31,200 nucleotides of DNA from Dyella_B sp035690825. GTDB lineage: Bacteria > Pseudomonadota > Gammaproteobacteria > Xanthomonadales > Rhodanobacteraceae. The number at the start of each line of letters is the position of its first letter. The first letter of the stretch is position 1. Shown here in pieces: positions 8,313 through 15,476 of the stretch. The stretch spans positions 1-31,200 of the forward strand of contig NZ_JBQCHP010000155.1 of the NCBI RefSeq assembly GCF_051954575.1, read 5' to 3'. A program made the translations under genes and the position numbers. The notes beneath the pieces are model-generated. The model worked only from the letters and a program-made list of their open reading frames with translations, was not told the origin of the DNA and did no database searches.

Positions 8313-8683
8313 ATGCCTTTCGACAAAGCGGGTGCTGTGAATTATGCAAATAGTCATGCTGAGGTCGGTAGCAGAGGGCGGTGCGCCGCCTATGTGCGCC
8401 GCGCTATCGAGTGGGGAGGCATTCAACTAGCTCACGTTGGAAGCGCGAAGGACTATGGTCCGAGTCTCCTTGCAGCAGGATTTTAGTAAAAAGCAGCGCT
8501 TTTCAAAAGGGAGATGTCGTTGTCATCCAGCCAGTCGCTGGCCATGATGACGGGCATATGGCCATTTTCGATGGGACGCAATGGGTGTCCGACTTCAAGC
8601 AGAGGATCGGCCCTGAGGGCTTCTATCCTGGCCCGGACTACAGGCGTTTACGACCGTCGTACAAGATTTATCGTCGCCATTGA
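8313..8683 (+). pseudogene. Frameshifted T6SS amidase effector (CHAP/NlpC-P60-like)
   Basis: The first frame begins MPFDKAGAVNYANSHAEVGS and contains the candidate catalytic cysteine in GRCAAYVRRAIEWGG (about Cys24). It stops at TAG 8484-8486. The -1 frame continues KSSAFQKGDVVVIQP and contains the candidate catalytic histidine in GHDDGHMAIFDG, ending PSYKIYRRH at 8683. Adding one T to the run TTTT at 8481-8484 would restore a single ~122-residue protein of the size and motif order of small peptidoglycan-amidase (Tae-type) effectors. It follows hcp, and its partner immunity gene starts 8 bp after its end. The precise Tae family is uncertain. As read, only a truncated product lacking the His half is made. 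Confidence 0.75.
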
Positions 8684-8691
8684 GGGATCGT

Positions 8692-9156
8692 ATGTCAAAG
8701 AAGTCTTCTTCAATAAGTTTGGTGTTGCTGCTGATTTGTACGTTGTGCCCCCAAATTGCGGCCGCTAAGGATTATTCGACACCTGAGGCTGATGTGAAGG
8801 CGTTTTATCCATGGTACATCCAGCAAGTGGACCAGCTTAAGGATGTTTTGTTCGACGATCACATCTACGCCTACGTGGAGAAAACAACGGTCGATGCATT
8901 ACGCGATGATGCGAAGCATGACAAGTTTCCCGGTGACGTGGACTACTTCATAAAGGTGCAAGATGTAGATCCGGCGGATTGGAATAGTCACACAGTGATC
9001 CACCCAGCCGTCATGCTTGACGATGTTGCTGTGATCCTCGCTCGCTTTGGCGCTGCCGGAACCAAATCGAATTTGATCATCTTCCTGCGGAAGTACGGTG
9101 ACACGTGGAAGATCATGAAGGTGGAAGACACGAAAGATCATTTCCGTCCCCGATGA
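8692..9156 (+). CDS. Exported DUF3828-like protein, probable immunity to the amidase
   Basis: A 154-residue protein with an N-terminal signal peptide (SISLVLLLICTLCPQIAAA, cleavage near residue 25). The mature domain is DUF3828-like, with VDYFIKVQDVDPADWNSH and HPAVMLDDVAVI followed by a C-terminal TWKIMKVEDT strand. Periplasmic location fits neutralising a cell-wall amidase delivered to the periplasm. The ATG at 8692 has GAGGGA 4-5 nt upstream, and that ribosome-binding site overlaps the effector stop codon, the usual coupling of effector and immunity. It is paralogous to the protein at 9807-10265. The immunity role is inferred from position and export. Confidence 0.75.
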   Translation: MSKKSSSISLVLLLICTLCPQIAAAKDYSTPEADVKAFYPWYIQQVDQLKDVLFDDHIYAYVEKTTVDALRDDAKHDKFPGDVDYFIKVQDVDPADWNSHTVIHPAVMLDDVAVILARFGAAGTKSNLIIFLRKYGDTWKIMKVEDTKDHFRPR

Positions 9157-9305
9157 CGAACACCTACGGTCGTACCGGATTCATGATTCATGGCGATAGC
9201 GCAGCGCATCCTGGTAGTGCGTCAGATGGTTGCATCATCATGCCCCTTCCCGCCCGTAAGCGAGTTTGGGAAAGCGGTGATCACCGGCTTCAGGTGGTGC
9301 CGTGA
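9153..9305 (+). pseudogene. C-terminal stub of a Tlde1-type (L,D-transpeptidase-fold) T6SS effector
   Basis: About 50 residues starting MTNTYGRTGFMIHGD carry the catalytic-site signature of Tlde1/YkuD-like effectors: IHGD, HPGSASDGCI with the nucleophile-type cysteine, then the ending SGDHRLQVV. The N-terminal two-thirds of the domain are absent; the frame runs back into the end of the DUF3828 gene. This looks like a deletion or recombination junction near 9150. The stop (TGA 9303-9305) overlaps the GTG of the next gene, preserving effector-immunity coupling. An active enzyme is not expected from this fragment. Confidence 0.75.
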
Positions 9306-9643
9306 AACGACTACTCGCCATGCTGCTCCTGATGAGTCCGATGCTCTGCCTTGCCAAAGCTCCCGCGTGCTCAAGCTGGCCGACCAACATCGCCATCGCG
9401 AGCCTGAAAAATGCAGGAATTACCGACCCGACGAAACTGGACGAATCGAAAACAAAGGCGGTGCTGCTCGCCTCGGAGAAGATCGGAACGAACCTGTACC
9501 GCCAGATTTACGACATTAGTTTTTACGAGAAATCAGGCGCCACGGTTCAAGTCATCACGAACAGCGAAGCATCCTCCAGCGAATGCTCGATGAGCGGCGT
9601 TGATGTTTATGTGGTCGCGCGGAAAATCGGCGGTTCACTGTAG
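9302..9643 (+). CDS. Exported Tldi1-like immunity protein
   Basis: A 113-residue protein with a signal peptide (KRLLAMLLLMSPMLCLAKA, cleavage near 18-20) and two cysteines in the mature part (ACSSW near 23 and SSECSM near 97) that could form a disulfide. It has SLKNAGITDPTKLDESKTK followed by LYRQIYDISFYEKSGATVQV. Its pairing with Tlde1-type effectors is recalled from family context and fits its position, overlapping the Tlde1 stub by 4 bp from a GTG start. It would bind a transpeptidase/carboxypeptidase effector in the periplasm. The gene is intact although its effector is not. Confidence 0.7.
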   Translation: MKRLLAMLLLMSPMLCLAKAPACSSWPTNIAIASLKNAGITDPTKLDESKTKAVLLASEKIGTNLYRQIYDISFYEKSGATVQVITNSEASSSECSMSGVDVYVVARKIGGSL

Positions 9644-9669
9644 TCAAGGTGTCACGGATTCATGCTTGC

Positions 9670-9797
9670 CCCTGGTTATTCATGGGGCGCAATGTCGAGC
9701 GGCTTGCCGCGTCGGATTAAGCCAGAAACGTGGCTTTTACCCCGGTCCCGCCTATCGCTATGCGCAGCCATCATACGAAATCTATCGCCATGATTGA
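9670..9797 (+). pseudogene. C-terminal remnant of a second amidase effector
   Basis: The last residues, GFYPGPAYRYAQPSYEIYRHD, match the end of the first amidase (GFYPGPDYRRLRPSYKIYRRH). Just upstream, another frame reads SSGLPRRIKPE, matching SDFKQRIGPE of the first copy, so at least one frameshift lies near 9727. The DNA around 9683 (ATGGGGCGCAATG) still resembles ATGGGACGCAATG of the first copy. The catalytic Cys and His regions are gone. The stop codon overlaps the GAGGA ribosome-binding site of the following immunity gene. The left boundary is approximate. Confidence 0.65.
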
Positions 9798-9806
9798 GGA
9801 AAAAAA

Positions 9807-10265
9807 ATGAAACGCATCCTTTTTTTAGCGGCGGCCTTTATGGTCTTCGCGGTGGGAATGGTGAATCAGCGGACAGCCGTGGCGGGAGCTGCCCAAGAAT
9901 CGCCGGAGGCAACGGCGAGCGCGTTCTACACGTGGTTCCTCAAGCACGATTCCGACCAGACTTATCCGTTGAGAGAAAAGGACATAGAAAAATACATGGC
10001 GCCGCAGACGGTCGAAAGACTAAAGAATGATTACGCCCATAGCGGGCCGCCGAACGGTGTCGACTATTTCCTGAAGGTCCAGGATTACGATAGTCAAGAG
10101 TGGCTTGCACACATGGTGACGCATCCCGCCGTCATGTTGGATGGTGTAGCGATTGTGCCCATCACCCTAGGAGCAAAGGAGAAAGTTGACGTATTGGTGT
10201 TTATGAGAAAACTGGATGGGAAATGGAAAATCACCAAGGTCGACGATACCTGGGACTACAAGTAG
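9807..10265 (+). CDS. Exported DUF3828-like protein, second immunity paralogue
   Basis: A 152-residue protein with a signal peptide (FLAAAFMVFAVGMVNQRTAVA, cleavage near 27) and the same domain as the protein at 8692-9156: VDYFLKVQDYDSQEW, HPAVMLDGVAIV, then KWKITKVDDTWDY. The two copies share this core but differ elsewhere, as expected for immunity proteins matched to different amidase variants. GAGGA sits 6 nt before the ATG. It is intact although only the C-terminus of its effector is left. tssH begins 70 bp downstream. Confidence 0.72.
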   Translation: MKRILFLAAAFMVFAVGMVNQRTAVAGAAQESPEATASAFYTWFLKHDSDQTYPLREKDIEKYMAPQTVERLKNDYAHSGPPNGVDYFLKVQDYDSQEWLAHMVTHPAVMLDGVAIVPITLGAKEKVDVLVFMRKLDGKWKITKVDDTWDYK

Positions 10266-10335
10266 TGCGAGCAAGCTTGTCGAATTGACTTGCTAAGAAC
10301 GCCACAAGTTATACGTACATCAAGACATCATATCC

Positions 10336-13062
10336 ATGACTACCCGCGATTGCGCTCCCTACCTCCGTCGTCTCAACGACACCTGCGCGCAGGCGCTTGC
10401 CGACGCGGCGAGCCTGTGCGAAACGCGCGCCCATCGCGATATCGAGGTCGAGCACTGGTTGATCAAGTTGCTCGAACGCGGCGAGGGCGACCTGCTGCTG
10501 ATTCTGCGCCGCTACGAACTCGACGTGGACGCGATCTGGAACGGTTTGCTCAGCGCGGTGGGCCGCTTGCCGCACAATTTGCGTGGCAAGCCAGGTTTGT
10601 CCCAGCGCGTGGGCGCGTGGCTGGAAACCGCTTGGCTACGTGCGTCGCTCGATACCGCCGATGGCGCGCCATCGATCCGTTCGGCGCATCTGTTGGCCGC
10701 GTTGGCCGACCACCCGCACCTGTTGCGCGCGCCCGACGCGTGGGGACTGCTCACGGTGTCGGCCGCGCAGATCGAACGGTTGATGCCGGAACTCGATGCC
10801 GTTTCGGCCGAGGCGCGTGCGCAGGCTGTGGCCGTGGATCATGCGACACCCTCGGGATCGCCCGTCGCGGAAGTGGTCGCTATGGAAGAGAGGGCAAGCG
10901 ATCGATCGTCGGCAACATCACGCATGAGTCCGGCGTCGCATGCACAGGGTGCCTTGAGCCGCTTTACGATCGATATCACGCACAAGGCGCGCAAAGGACG
11001 CATCGATCCAGTGTTCGGCCGCGATGTCGAAATCCGCCAGATGATCGACATCCTGGTGCGACGTCGCAAGAACAATCCCATTCTCGTGGGCGATCCGGGT
11101 GTCGGTAAAACCGCGCTCGTCGAAGGCCTTGCACTGAAAATTATTGAAGGCGATGTGCCGGCCGCGATCCGCAACGTCAGCGTCCTCACGCTCGATCTCG
11201 GTTTGCTGCAGGCGGGCGCGGGTGTGAAGGGCGAATTCGAGCAGCGCCTCAAGACCGTGATCGACGAGGTGCAGGCGTCATCCACACCGATCCTGCTGTT
11301 CATTGACGAAGCGCATACCTTGATCGGCGCGGGTAATACGGCGGGCGGTGCCGATGCAGCCAATCTGCTGAAGCCCGCACTGGCGCGCGGCGAATTGCGC
11401 ACGATCGCGGCAACGACCTGGTCCGAATACAAGCAGTATTTTGAGCGCGATGCGGCACTCGAACGACGTTTTCAAGTGGTGAAGGTCGATGAGCCGGACG
11501 ATGAAAATGCCTGCCTGATGCTGCGTGGCCTGAAGGACCGCTATGCACAGCATCACAACGTGCACATCACCGATGCGGCGGTCGAAGCGGCGGTGCGTTT
11601 GTCACGCCGCTATCTGACAGGGCGACAGTTGCCGGATAAGGCGGTGGATTTGCTCGACACTGCCGCAGCGCGGGTGCGCATGAGCATGGATGCAACACCG
11701 GTCGCGCTGGCGACATGTCAGGAGGAACACCGTGCACTGGCGATCGAACGTGCGGCGCTGACGCACGATCAAGGGATCGTTGCGGCCGACGTTGTTGAGC
11801 GCCTCACGGCGATCGACCAACGGCTCGCCGCCCTCGTGGCCGAGCAGGTGCGCCTGGAAGAACAATGCGCTGCGCAACGCGCCACCGTCGCGCAATTGCA
11901 ATCGCTGCGCGAGCAATGGCGCGACACGGCGGACGCGTCGGCCCGTCACGCGCTGGAAGCTTCGATCAAGGCGCTGCACGGTCCGCTCGGGGAACACGGC
12001 GCGGACGTACTGGTGCATGCCGAAGTCGATGCGGCAGCCGTGGCCAGTGTGATTGCCGACTGGACCGGTGTGCCGGTGGGGAGCCTTCTTGAAGATGAAC
12101 TCGCCAACCTGCTCGAACTCGAATCGCGGCTGGGGCGCGTGGTGGTCGGACAGGACGATGCACTGGCTGCGCTCTGCAAGAGTCTACGTGCAGCAAAAGC
12201 CGGACTGACGTCCGATCAGGCGCCGCTCGGTGTGTTTTTGTTGGTCGGTCCTTCGGGTGTTGGGAAGACGGAGACGGCGCGCGCCTTGGCCGAGCTGATG
12301 TTCGGCGGCGAGCGCGCCCTGGTCACGATCAACCTGTCCGAATACCAGGAAGCGCATACAGTCTCGCAGTTGAAGGGCTCGCCGCCGGGCTACGTGGGTT
12401 ATGGACAAGGTGGCGTGCTCACGGAAGCCGTGCGCCAGCGTCCCTACAGCGTGATCCTGCTCGATGAAGTCGAGAAAGCGCACCGCGATGTGCTGAATCT
12501 TTTCTATCAGGTGTTCGATCGCGGATTCATGCGCGACGGGGAAGGGCGGGTGATCGATTTTCGCCACACGGTCATTTTGATGACGTCCAACCTCGGCAGC
12601 GATCAGATCATGGCGGTGACCGAAGCGACGCGTGAGGCGGACGACGAAGTGGCGAGCTCCACGCTGATGGAAACGATTCGGCCGCTGCTGGTGGAACACT
12701 TCCAGCCCGCGCTGCTCGCACGCTTCCAGACCATTGTGTACCGGCCGTTGTCGGTGGAGGCGTTGGCGACGATCGTGCGCATGAAGCTGGACAAGGTCAC
12801 CCAGCGCATCGCCCAGCGTTTCGGCGTCGCAATGACGTGCGACGATGCTCTGGTGGCCGAACTCGTACGCGCATGCCAGCTGCCAGACTCGGGGGCGCGC
12901 AATATCGACAGCCTGCTGGACCAGCAAATCCTGCCGGTCCTGTCGCGCGAACTGCTGGTGCGCAGTGCGCGCCAGCAGTTGCCGCGGACCCTTCGGCTCG
13001 GTTATGCCGAGGACGAGGGCGTCACGGTGGAGTTTGAGGCGGCCGTGGAGCAGGCGGCATGA
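10336..13062 (+). CDS. tssH: T6SS AAA+ ATPase TssH (ClpV)
   Basis: TssH/ClpV disassembles contracted TssBC sheaths using ATP. The 908-residue protein has a Clp-N-like domain (about 1-150), a variable linker, and AAA module 1 with GDPGVGKT (252-259) and LLFIDEAHTL (Asp near 324). A middle coiled-coil region (about 450-560) is followed by AAA module 2 with GPSGVGKTE (638-646) and VILLDEVEKAH. The segment GVPVGSLLEDE before module 2 is typical of ClpB/ClpV. No strong ribosome-binding site precedes the ATG, in contrast to hcp. The gene overlaps tssE (ATGA). Both nucleotide sites look intact. Confidence 0.96.
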   Translation: MTTRDCAPYLRRLNDTCAQALADAASLCETRAHRDIEVEHWLIKLLERGEGDLLLILRRYELDVDAIWNGLLSAVGRLPHNLRGKPGLSQRVGAWLETAWLRASLDTADGAPSIRSAHLLAALADHPHLLRAPDAWGLLTVSAAQIERLMPELDAVSAEARAQAVAVDHATPSGSPVAEVVAMEERASDRSSATSRMSPASHAQGALSRFTIDITHKARKGRIDPVFGRDVEIRQMIDILVRRRKNNPILVGDPGVGKTALVEGLALKIIEGDVPAAIRNVSVLTLDLGLLQAGAGVKGEFEQRLKTVIDEVQASSTPILLFIDEAHTLIGAGNTAGGADAANLLKPALARGELRTIAATTWSEYKQYFERDAALERRFQVVKVDEPDDENACLMLRGLKDRYAQHHNVHITDAAVEAAVRLSRRYLTGRQLPDKAVDLLDTAAARVRMSMDATPVALATCQEEHRALAIERAALTHDQGIVAADVVERLTAIDQRLAALVAEQVRLEEQCAAQRATVAQLQSLREQWRDTADASARHALEASIKALHGPLGEHGADVLVHAEVDAAAVASVIADWTGVPVGSLLEDELANLLELESRLGRVVVGQDDALAALCKSLRAAKAGLTSDQAPLGVFLLVGPSGVGKTETARALAELMFGGERALVTINLSEYQEAHTVSQLKGSPPGYVGYGQGGVLTEAVRQRPYSVILLDEVEKAHRDVLNLFYQVFDRGFMRDGEGRVIDFRHTVILMTSNLGSDQIMAVTEATREADDEVASSTLMETIRPLLVEHFQPALLARFQTIVYRPLSVEALATIVRMKLDKVTQRIAQRFGVAMTCDDALVAELVRACQLPDSGARNIDSLLDQQILPVLSRELLVRSARQQLPRTLRLGYAEDEGVTVEFEAAVEQAA

Positions 13063-13493
13063 ATCGCGGCGGGCCGGGACTTTTCGAGAAGGTGACGGGG
13101 CACTTGGCCAACGGTGCGGCGGTGGATGACTTCGATGCGGCGACCCAAACGTTCCTGTCCGTCCAGGACAACATCCAGCGCATCCTCAACAGCCGCCGCA
13201 ACGGCTTGTTGCATGTGCCCGATTACGGCCTCGATGATCTGACCGAGGTGTACCGGGATCTGCCGGCGTCTACGTTGCGGCTCAAGCGCGTGATGGAACA
13301 CACACTCCTGAAATACGAGCCGCGCCTCAAGGCGATCGATATCGAGATCGCGCAGATCGAGCGGGACATGCTGCTGAGCTTCACGATGACGTGCCATCTT
13401 CACCAGACGGGGCTGGTGCGGTTTGGTACACACTTCCTGCCGGATGGCAAGACGCGCTTGACGTTGCTCAAGAGCGAGATGGAGCGATATTAG
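13059..13493 (+). CDS. tssE: T6SS baseplate wedge protein TssE (gp25-like)
   Basis: TssE resembles phage T4 gp25 and initiates sheath polymerisation on the baseplate. The 144-residue protein begins MNRGGPGLFEKVTGHL. It contains the gp25 segment VQDNIQRILNSRRNGLLHVPDYGLDDL (about 31-57), then a long linker helix and the strand SFTMTCHLHQTGLVRFGTHF. The ATG overlaps the tssH stop. It is the last T6SS gene; a decayed unrelated gene begins 2 bp after its stop, so the T6SS right boundary is here. Confidence 0.93.
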   Translation: MNRGGPGLFEKVTGHLANGAAVDDFDAATQTFLSVQDNIQRILNSRRNGLLHVPDYGLDDLTEVYRDLPASTLRLKRVMEHTLLKYEPRLKAIDIEIAQIERDMLLSFTMTCHLHQTGLVRFGTHFLPDGKTRLTLLKSEMERY

Positions 13494-13495
13494 AG

Positions 13496-14330
13496 ATGTT
13501 CCCGAGCGGTATGCTGCCCATCAAGATTCTCTGTACGGGTAAGGCGCTACCAACACGTCGGGTATCGTCCGACGAACTTGACGCTGTACTCAAGCGCGAG
13601 CCTGGTTATGTACGTTGCAAGTCAGGTGTCGACTACCGATATCATGCCAGCAACGAGGAAACCCAATCTGGGCTTGCTGCCGCCGCGTTGCGTGACGCCC
13701 TCGTACGCGGGGAGATTGTCGCTTCGTCAATTGATCTCGTGCTGTCCGCGTCGGGCGTCGCGGAGTAGGCCCTACCATGCACGGCGAGCCGTATCCTCGA
13801 ATCGGCAGGCCTGCATGTCGGCACACCTGGATTCGACATCAACGCTAGTTGCCTAAGCTTCGTGACTGCATTCCATGCCGCGGCGTGCATGCTGAAGGTT
13901 GGTACCTACCGGCGTATTGCGATTGTTGCGCCCGACCTCGCATCGCGTGGTGTTGATTGGGACGAACCGGAAACGTCGCTGATTTTTTCATTTCAGGCGC
14001 AACGGCTGCTGAGCCGCAAGACGCAACGAACTTTTATCTCACCTACACCAGCGTGGGGACATGGTTCCAGCGCGGTGCGAGACACTCGCGCAGCCTCTTC
14101 AGAAGCGAATGTCCGTGCTACTTGAGTAAGCAATCGATCACGCGCACGCGCTGCGACCGTGCGTATGCGATGGGGCATGGATACACAGGGATGAGAATGG
14201 CGCGCTACGCGTTTGCCTTCAAACATTTCCTTTATCAGGGCAACGTGTTCTCGCTGGCTGGTATCTCCCTGGGCGCCGCGACGAAACGCAGGTTTCATCG
14301 CGGCGCAGTTGCGTACGCTGTCCAAATTCG
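13496..14330 (+). pseudogene. Decayed 3-oxoacyl-ACP synthase III (FabH-like) gene
   Basis: The first part (13496-13768) reads MLPIKILCTGKALPTRRVSS and YRYHASNEETQSGLAAAALRDAL, a FabH/thiolase-fold N-terminus ending SASGVAE at a TAG (13766-13768). The same frame continues after the stop with ALPCTASRILE..., includes the active-site-type cysteine in FDINASCLSF, and runs through CMLKVGTYRRIAIVAPDLASRGVDW to about 13985. There a frameshift leads into GATAAEPQDA and a TYTSVG segment. A later stretch with LYQGN...RFHRGA (14225-14320) may be the degraded C-terminus. At least one nonsense codon and one frameshift are present; the right end is approximate. The remaining 14330-14530 shows nothing recognisable. 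Confidence 0.7.
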
Positions 14331-14530
14331 TAGTCTTCCATGCCGTCCGGGGGCTGCCATGTCGCAGGAGCGAAAGCCCTGGGCTTGATCGATGGTGCCA
14401 GCGGCATCGTCGATGTGGTGGCGACGCGCCGGACGGTACCCAGGCAGGCAGTAAGGGGCGCCAATGTCGCCGGCGCCTCAATCTGTTACGGCAACGGGCT
14501 CGAAGGATTCGCGAAGATGTTCGCGAGGTA

Positions 14531-14558
14531 TTCACATCGCGCCGGGTTCTGCTATAGT
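14531..14558 (+). promoter_or_regulatory. Sigma-70-type promoter for tRNA-Gly
   Basis: TTCACA (14531-14536) and TATAGT (14553-14558) are separated by 16 bp and lie 13 bp before the mature 5' end of tRNA-Gly, as expected for a strong tRNA promoter. Confidence 0.6.
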
Positions 14559-14571
14559 TGTCCGCTCCGAT

Positions 14572-14647
<76 letters not shown>

Positions 14648-14656
14648 GTTTCAAGC

Positions 14657-14687
14657 AAAACCTCGGTGAGCCGAGGTTTTGTTTTTT
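14657..14687 (+). terminator. Intrinsic terminator after tRNA-Gly
   Basis: AAAACCTCGG (14657-14666), loop TGAG, CCGAGGTTTT (14671-14680), then GTTTTTT. A perfect 10-bp stem with a U-tract, 9 nt after the tRNA. Confidence 0.9.
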
Positions 14688-14728
14688 AAAGCGGAACCCG
14701 ACCTGCTATGGTTGTGGTTCAGCGCAAT

Positions 14729-14802
14729 GGCCAGGTGGCAGAGTGGTCATGCAGCGGCCTGCAAAGCCGTGTACGCCGGTTCGATTCCGACCCTGGCCTC
14801 CA
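14729..14802 (+). tRNA. tRNA-Cys (anticodon GCA)
   Basis: A 74-nt tRNA with encoded CCA. The acceptor stem GGCCAGG pairs with CCTGGCC, the anticodon loop CTGCAAA gives GCA, and the T-arm has GGTTCGATTCC. It reads cysteine codons. Its terminator, 12 nt downstream, has been split by an insertion element. Confidence 0.96.
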
Positions 14803-14866
14803 TTGCGAAGGAAGAAAAAAAAGCGCCCTTGCCAGCCTGTGTCAAAACGAGCTGCCATGGTCAAGG

Positions 14867-14896
14867 AGGCGCCCCTCGCAAGAGGAGCGCCTTTTT
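14867..14896 (+). terminator. Hairpin with T-run inside the left end of the IS
   Basis: AGGCGCCCCTC (14867-14877) and GAGGAGCGCCT (14882-14892) form an 11-bp stem with one mismatch around a GCAA tetraloop, followed by TTTTT. It would stop plus-strand transcription entering from the tRNA side and may now substitute for the split tRNA-Cys terminator. Confidence 0.65.
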
Positions 14897-14922
14897 CTTT
14901 ATGACGAGCGGAAGCGAGCCGA

Positions 14923-15446
14923 TCAGATCGGCTGGAGCTGTTCGATGAGCTGAGTGCGGCCCAGCAGGCTCCTCAGGCGCTTCAGGTTGAAGACCATGAC
15001 CGCAATGGCCATGTCGGCACCGGCATCTCTGCTTCCCCGAGGCAAGAAGCGAGGCAGGCCGAAGATCCGGTATTTCAGTTCCGCAAACGACCGCTCCACC
15101 GTGCAGCGGCGCAAGCGCATCGCTTGCGGGGTCGCGCGAGCGTGCATCCGTTGGAGCACATCCTCCTCCACGTGACGGGAGACGCGGCCGCACTCGGTCT
15201 CCAACCGCCGCGACGAACGGATCTGTTGCAGATAACCGTACAGGTAAAGGCGCAGCAAGTCGCCCGGGTCGTAGCCCGGCCGTCCCGTCGCAGCCGGCTT
15301 GCTTTGCGCAAAACCCAGCGCCTGAAGATCCAGACTCGACACGAACGCATCGATCACCCGGCAGGCGTGATCTCCGGTAGAAATTCGTCCAGGCTCAACG
15401 GAAACAATGCGCTCTGACCGCGACCTTCGCCGGTGATATGGCCCAT
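14923..15446 (-). pseudogene. IS1182-like transposase, frameshifted and internally deleted
   Basis: Reading leftward from ATG 15446: MGHITGEGRGQSALFPLSLD..., then a one-base deletion near 15365 (the expected ...EDHACRVIDAF is broken). The next frame (15357 to 14923) starts IDAFVSSLDLQALGF and PAATGRPGYDPGDLLRLYLY, the conserved N-terminal domain, up to RRLETECGR. It then jumps near 15180 directly to the C-terminal part (TVERSFAELKYRIFGLPRFL..., MVFNLKRLRSLLG). The central catalytic region with most DDE residues is missing, so it is inactive. Confidence 0.8.
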
Positions 15447-15455
15447 AAAAGAAAT

Positions 15456-15476
15456 GCCCTCGGGGTCTCCGAGGGC
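15456..15476 (-). terminator. Hairpin just upstream of the transposase start
   Basis: GCCCTCGG (15456-15463) pairs with CCGAGGGC (15469-15476) around a 5-nt loop. On the minus strand it is followed by ATTTCTTTT and then the transposase ATG. It can block read-through transcription from outside into the transposase or mask its translation start, a common way IS elements limit their activity. Confidence 0.5.

Noticed and set aside
8276..8350. ATG at 8276 with a good GAGGTAA upstream, encoding about 25 residues
   Set aside because: Different frame from the amidase and no recognisable product; the amidase N-terminus fits the ATG at 8313. It could be a leader peptide, but nothing supports that.
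8478..8492. Programmed -1 frameshifting to express the full amidase
   Set aside because: The run is only TTTT, without a proper X-XXY-YYZ slippery heptamer or an obvious downstream stimulator; neighbouring effectors are also broken, so mutation is simpler.
14360..14530. Short open frames between the FabH-like pseudogene and tRNA-Gly
   Set aside because: They run into the tRNA genes, lack ribosome-binding sites and show no similarity I recognise.
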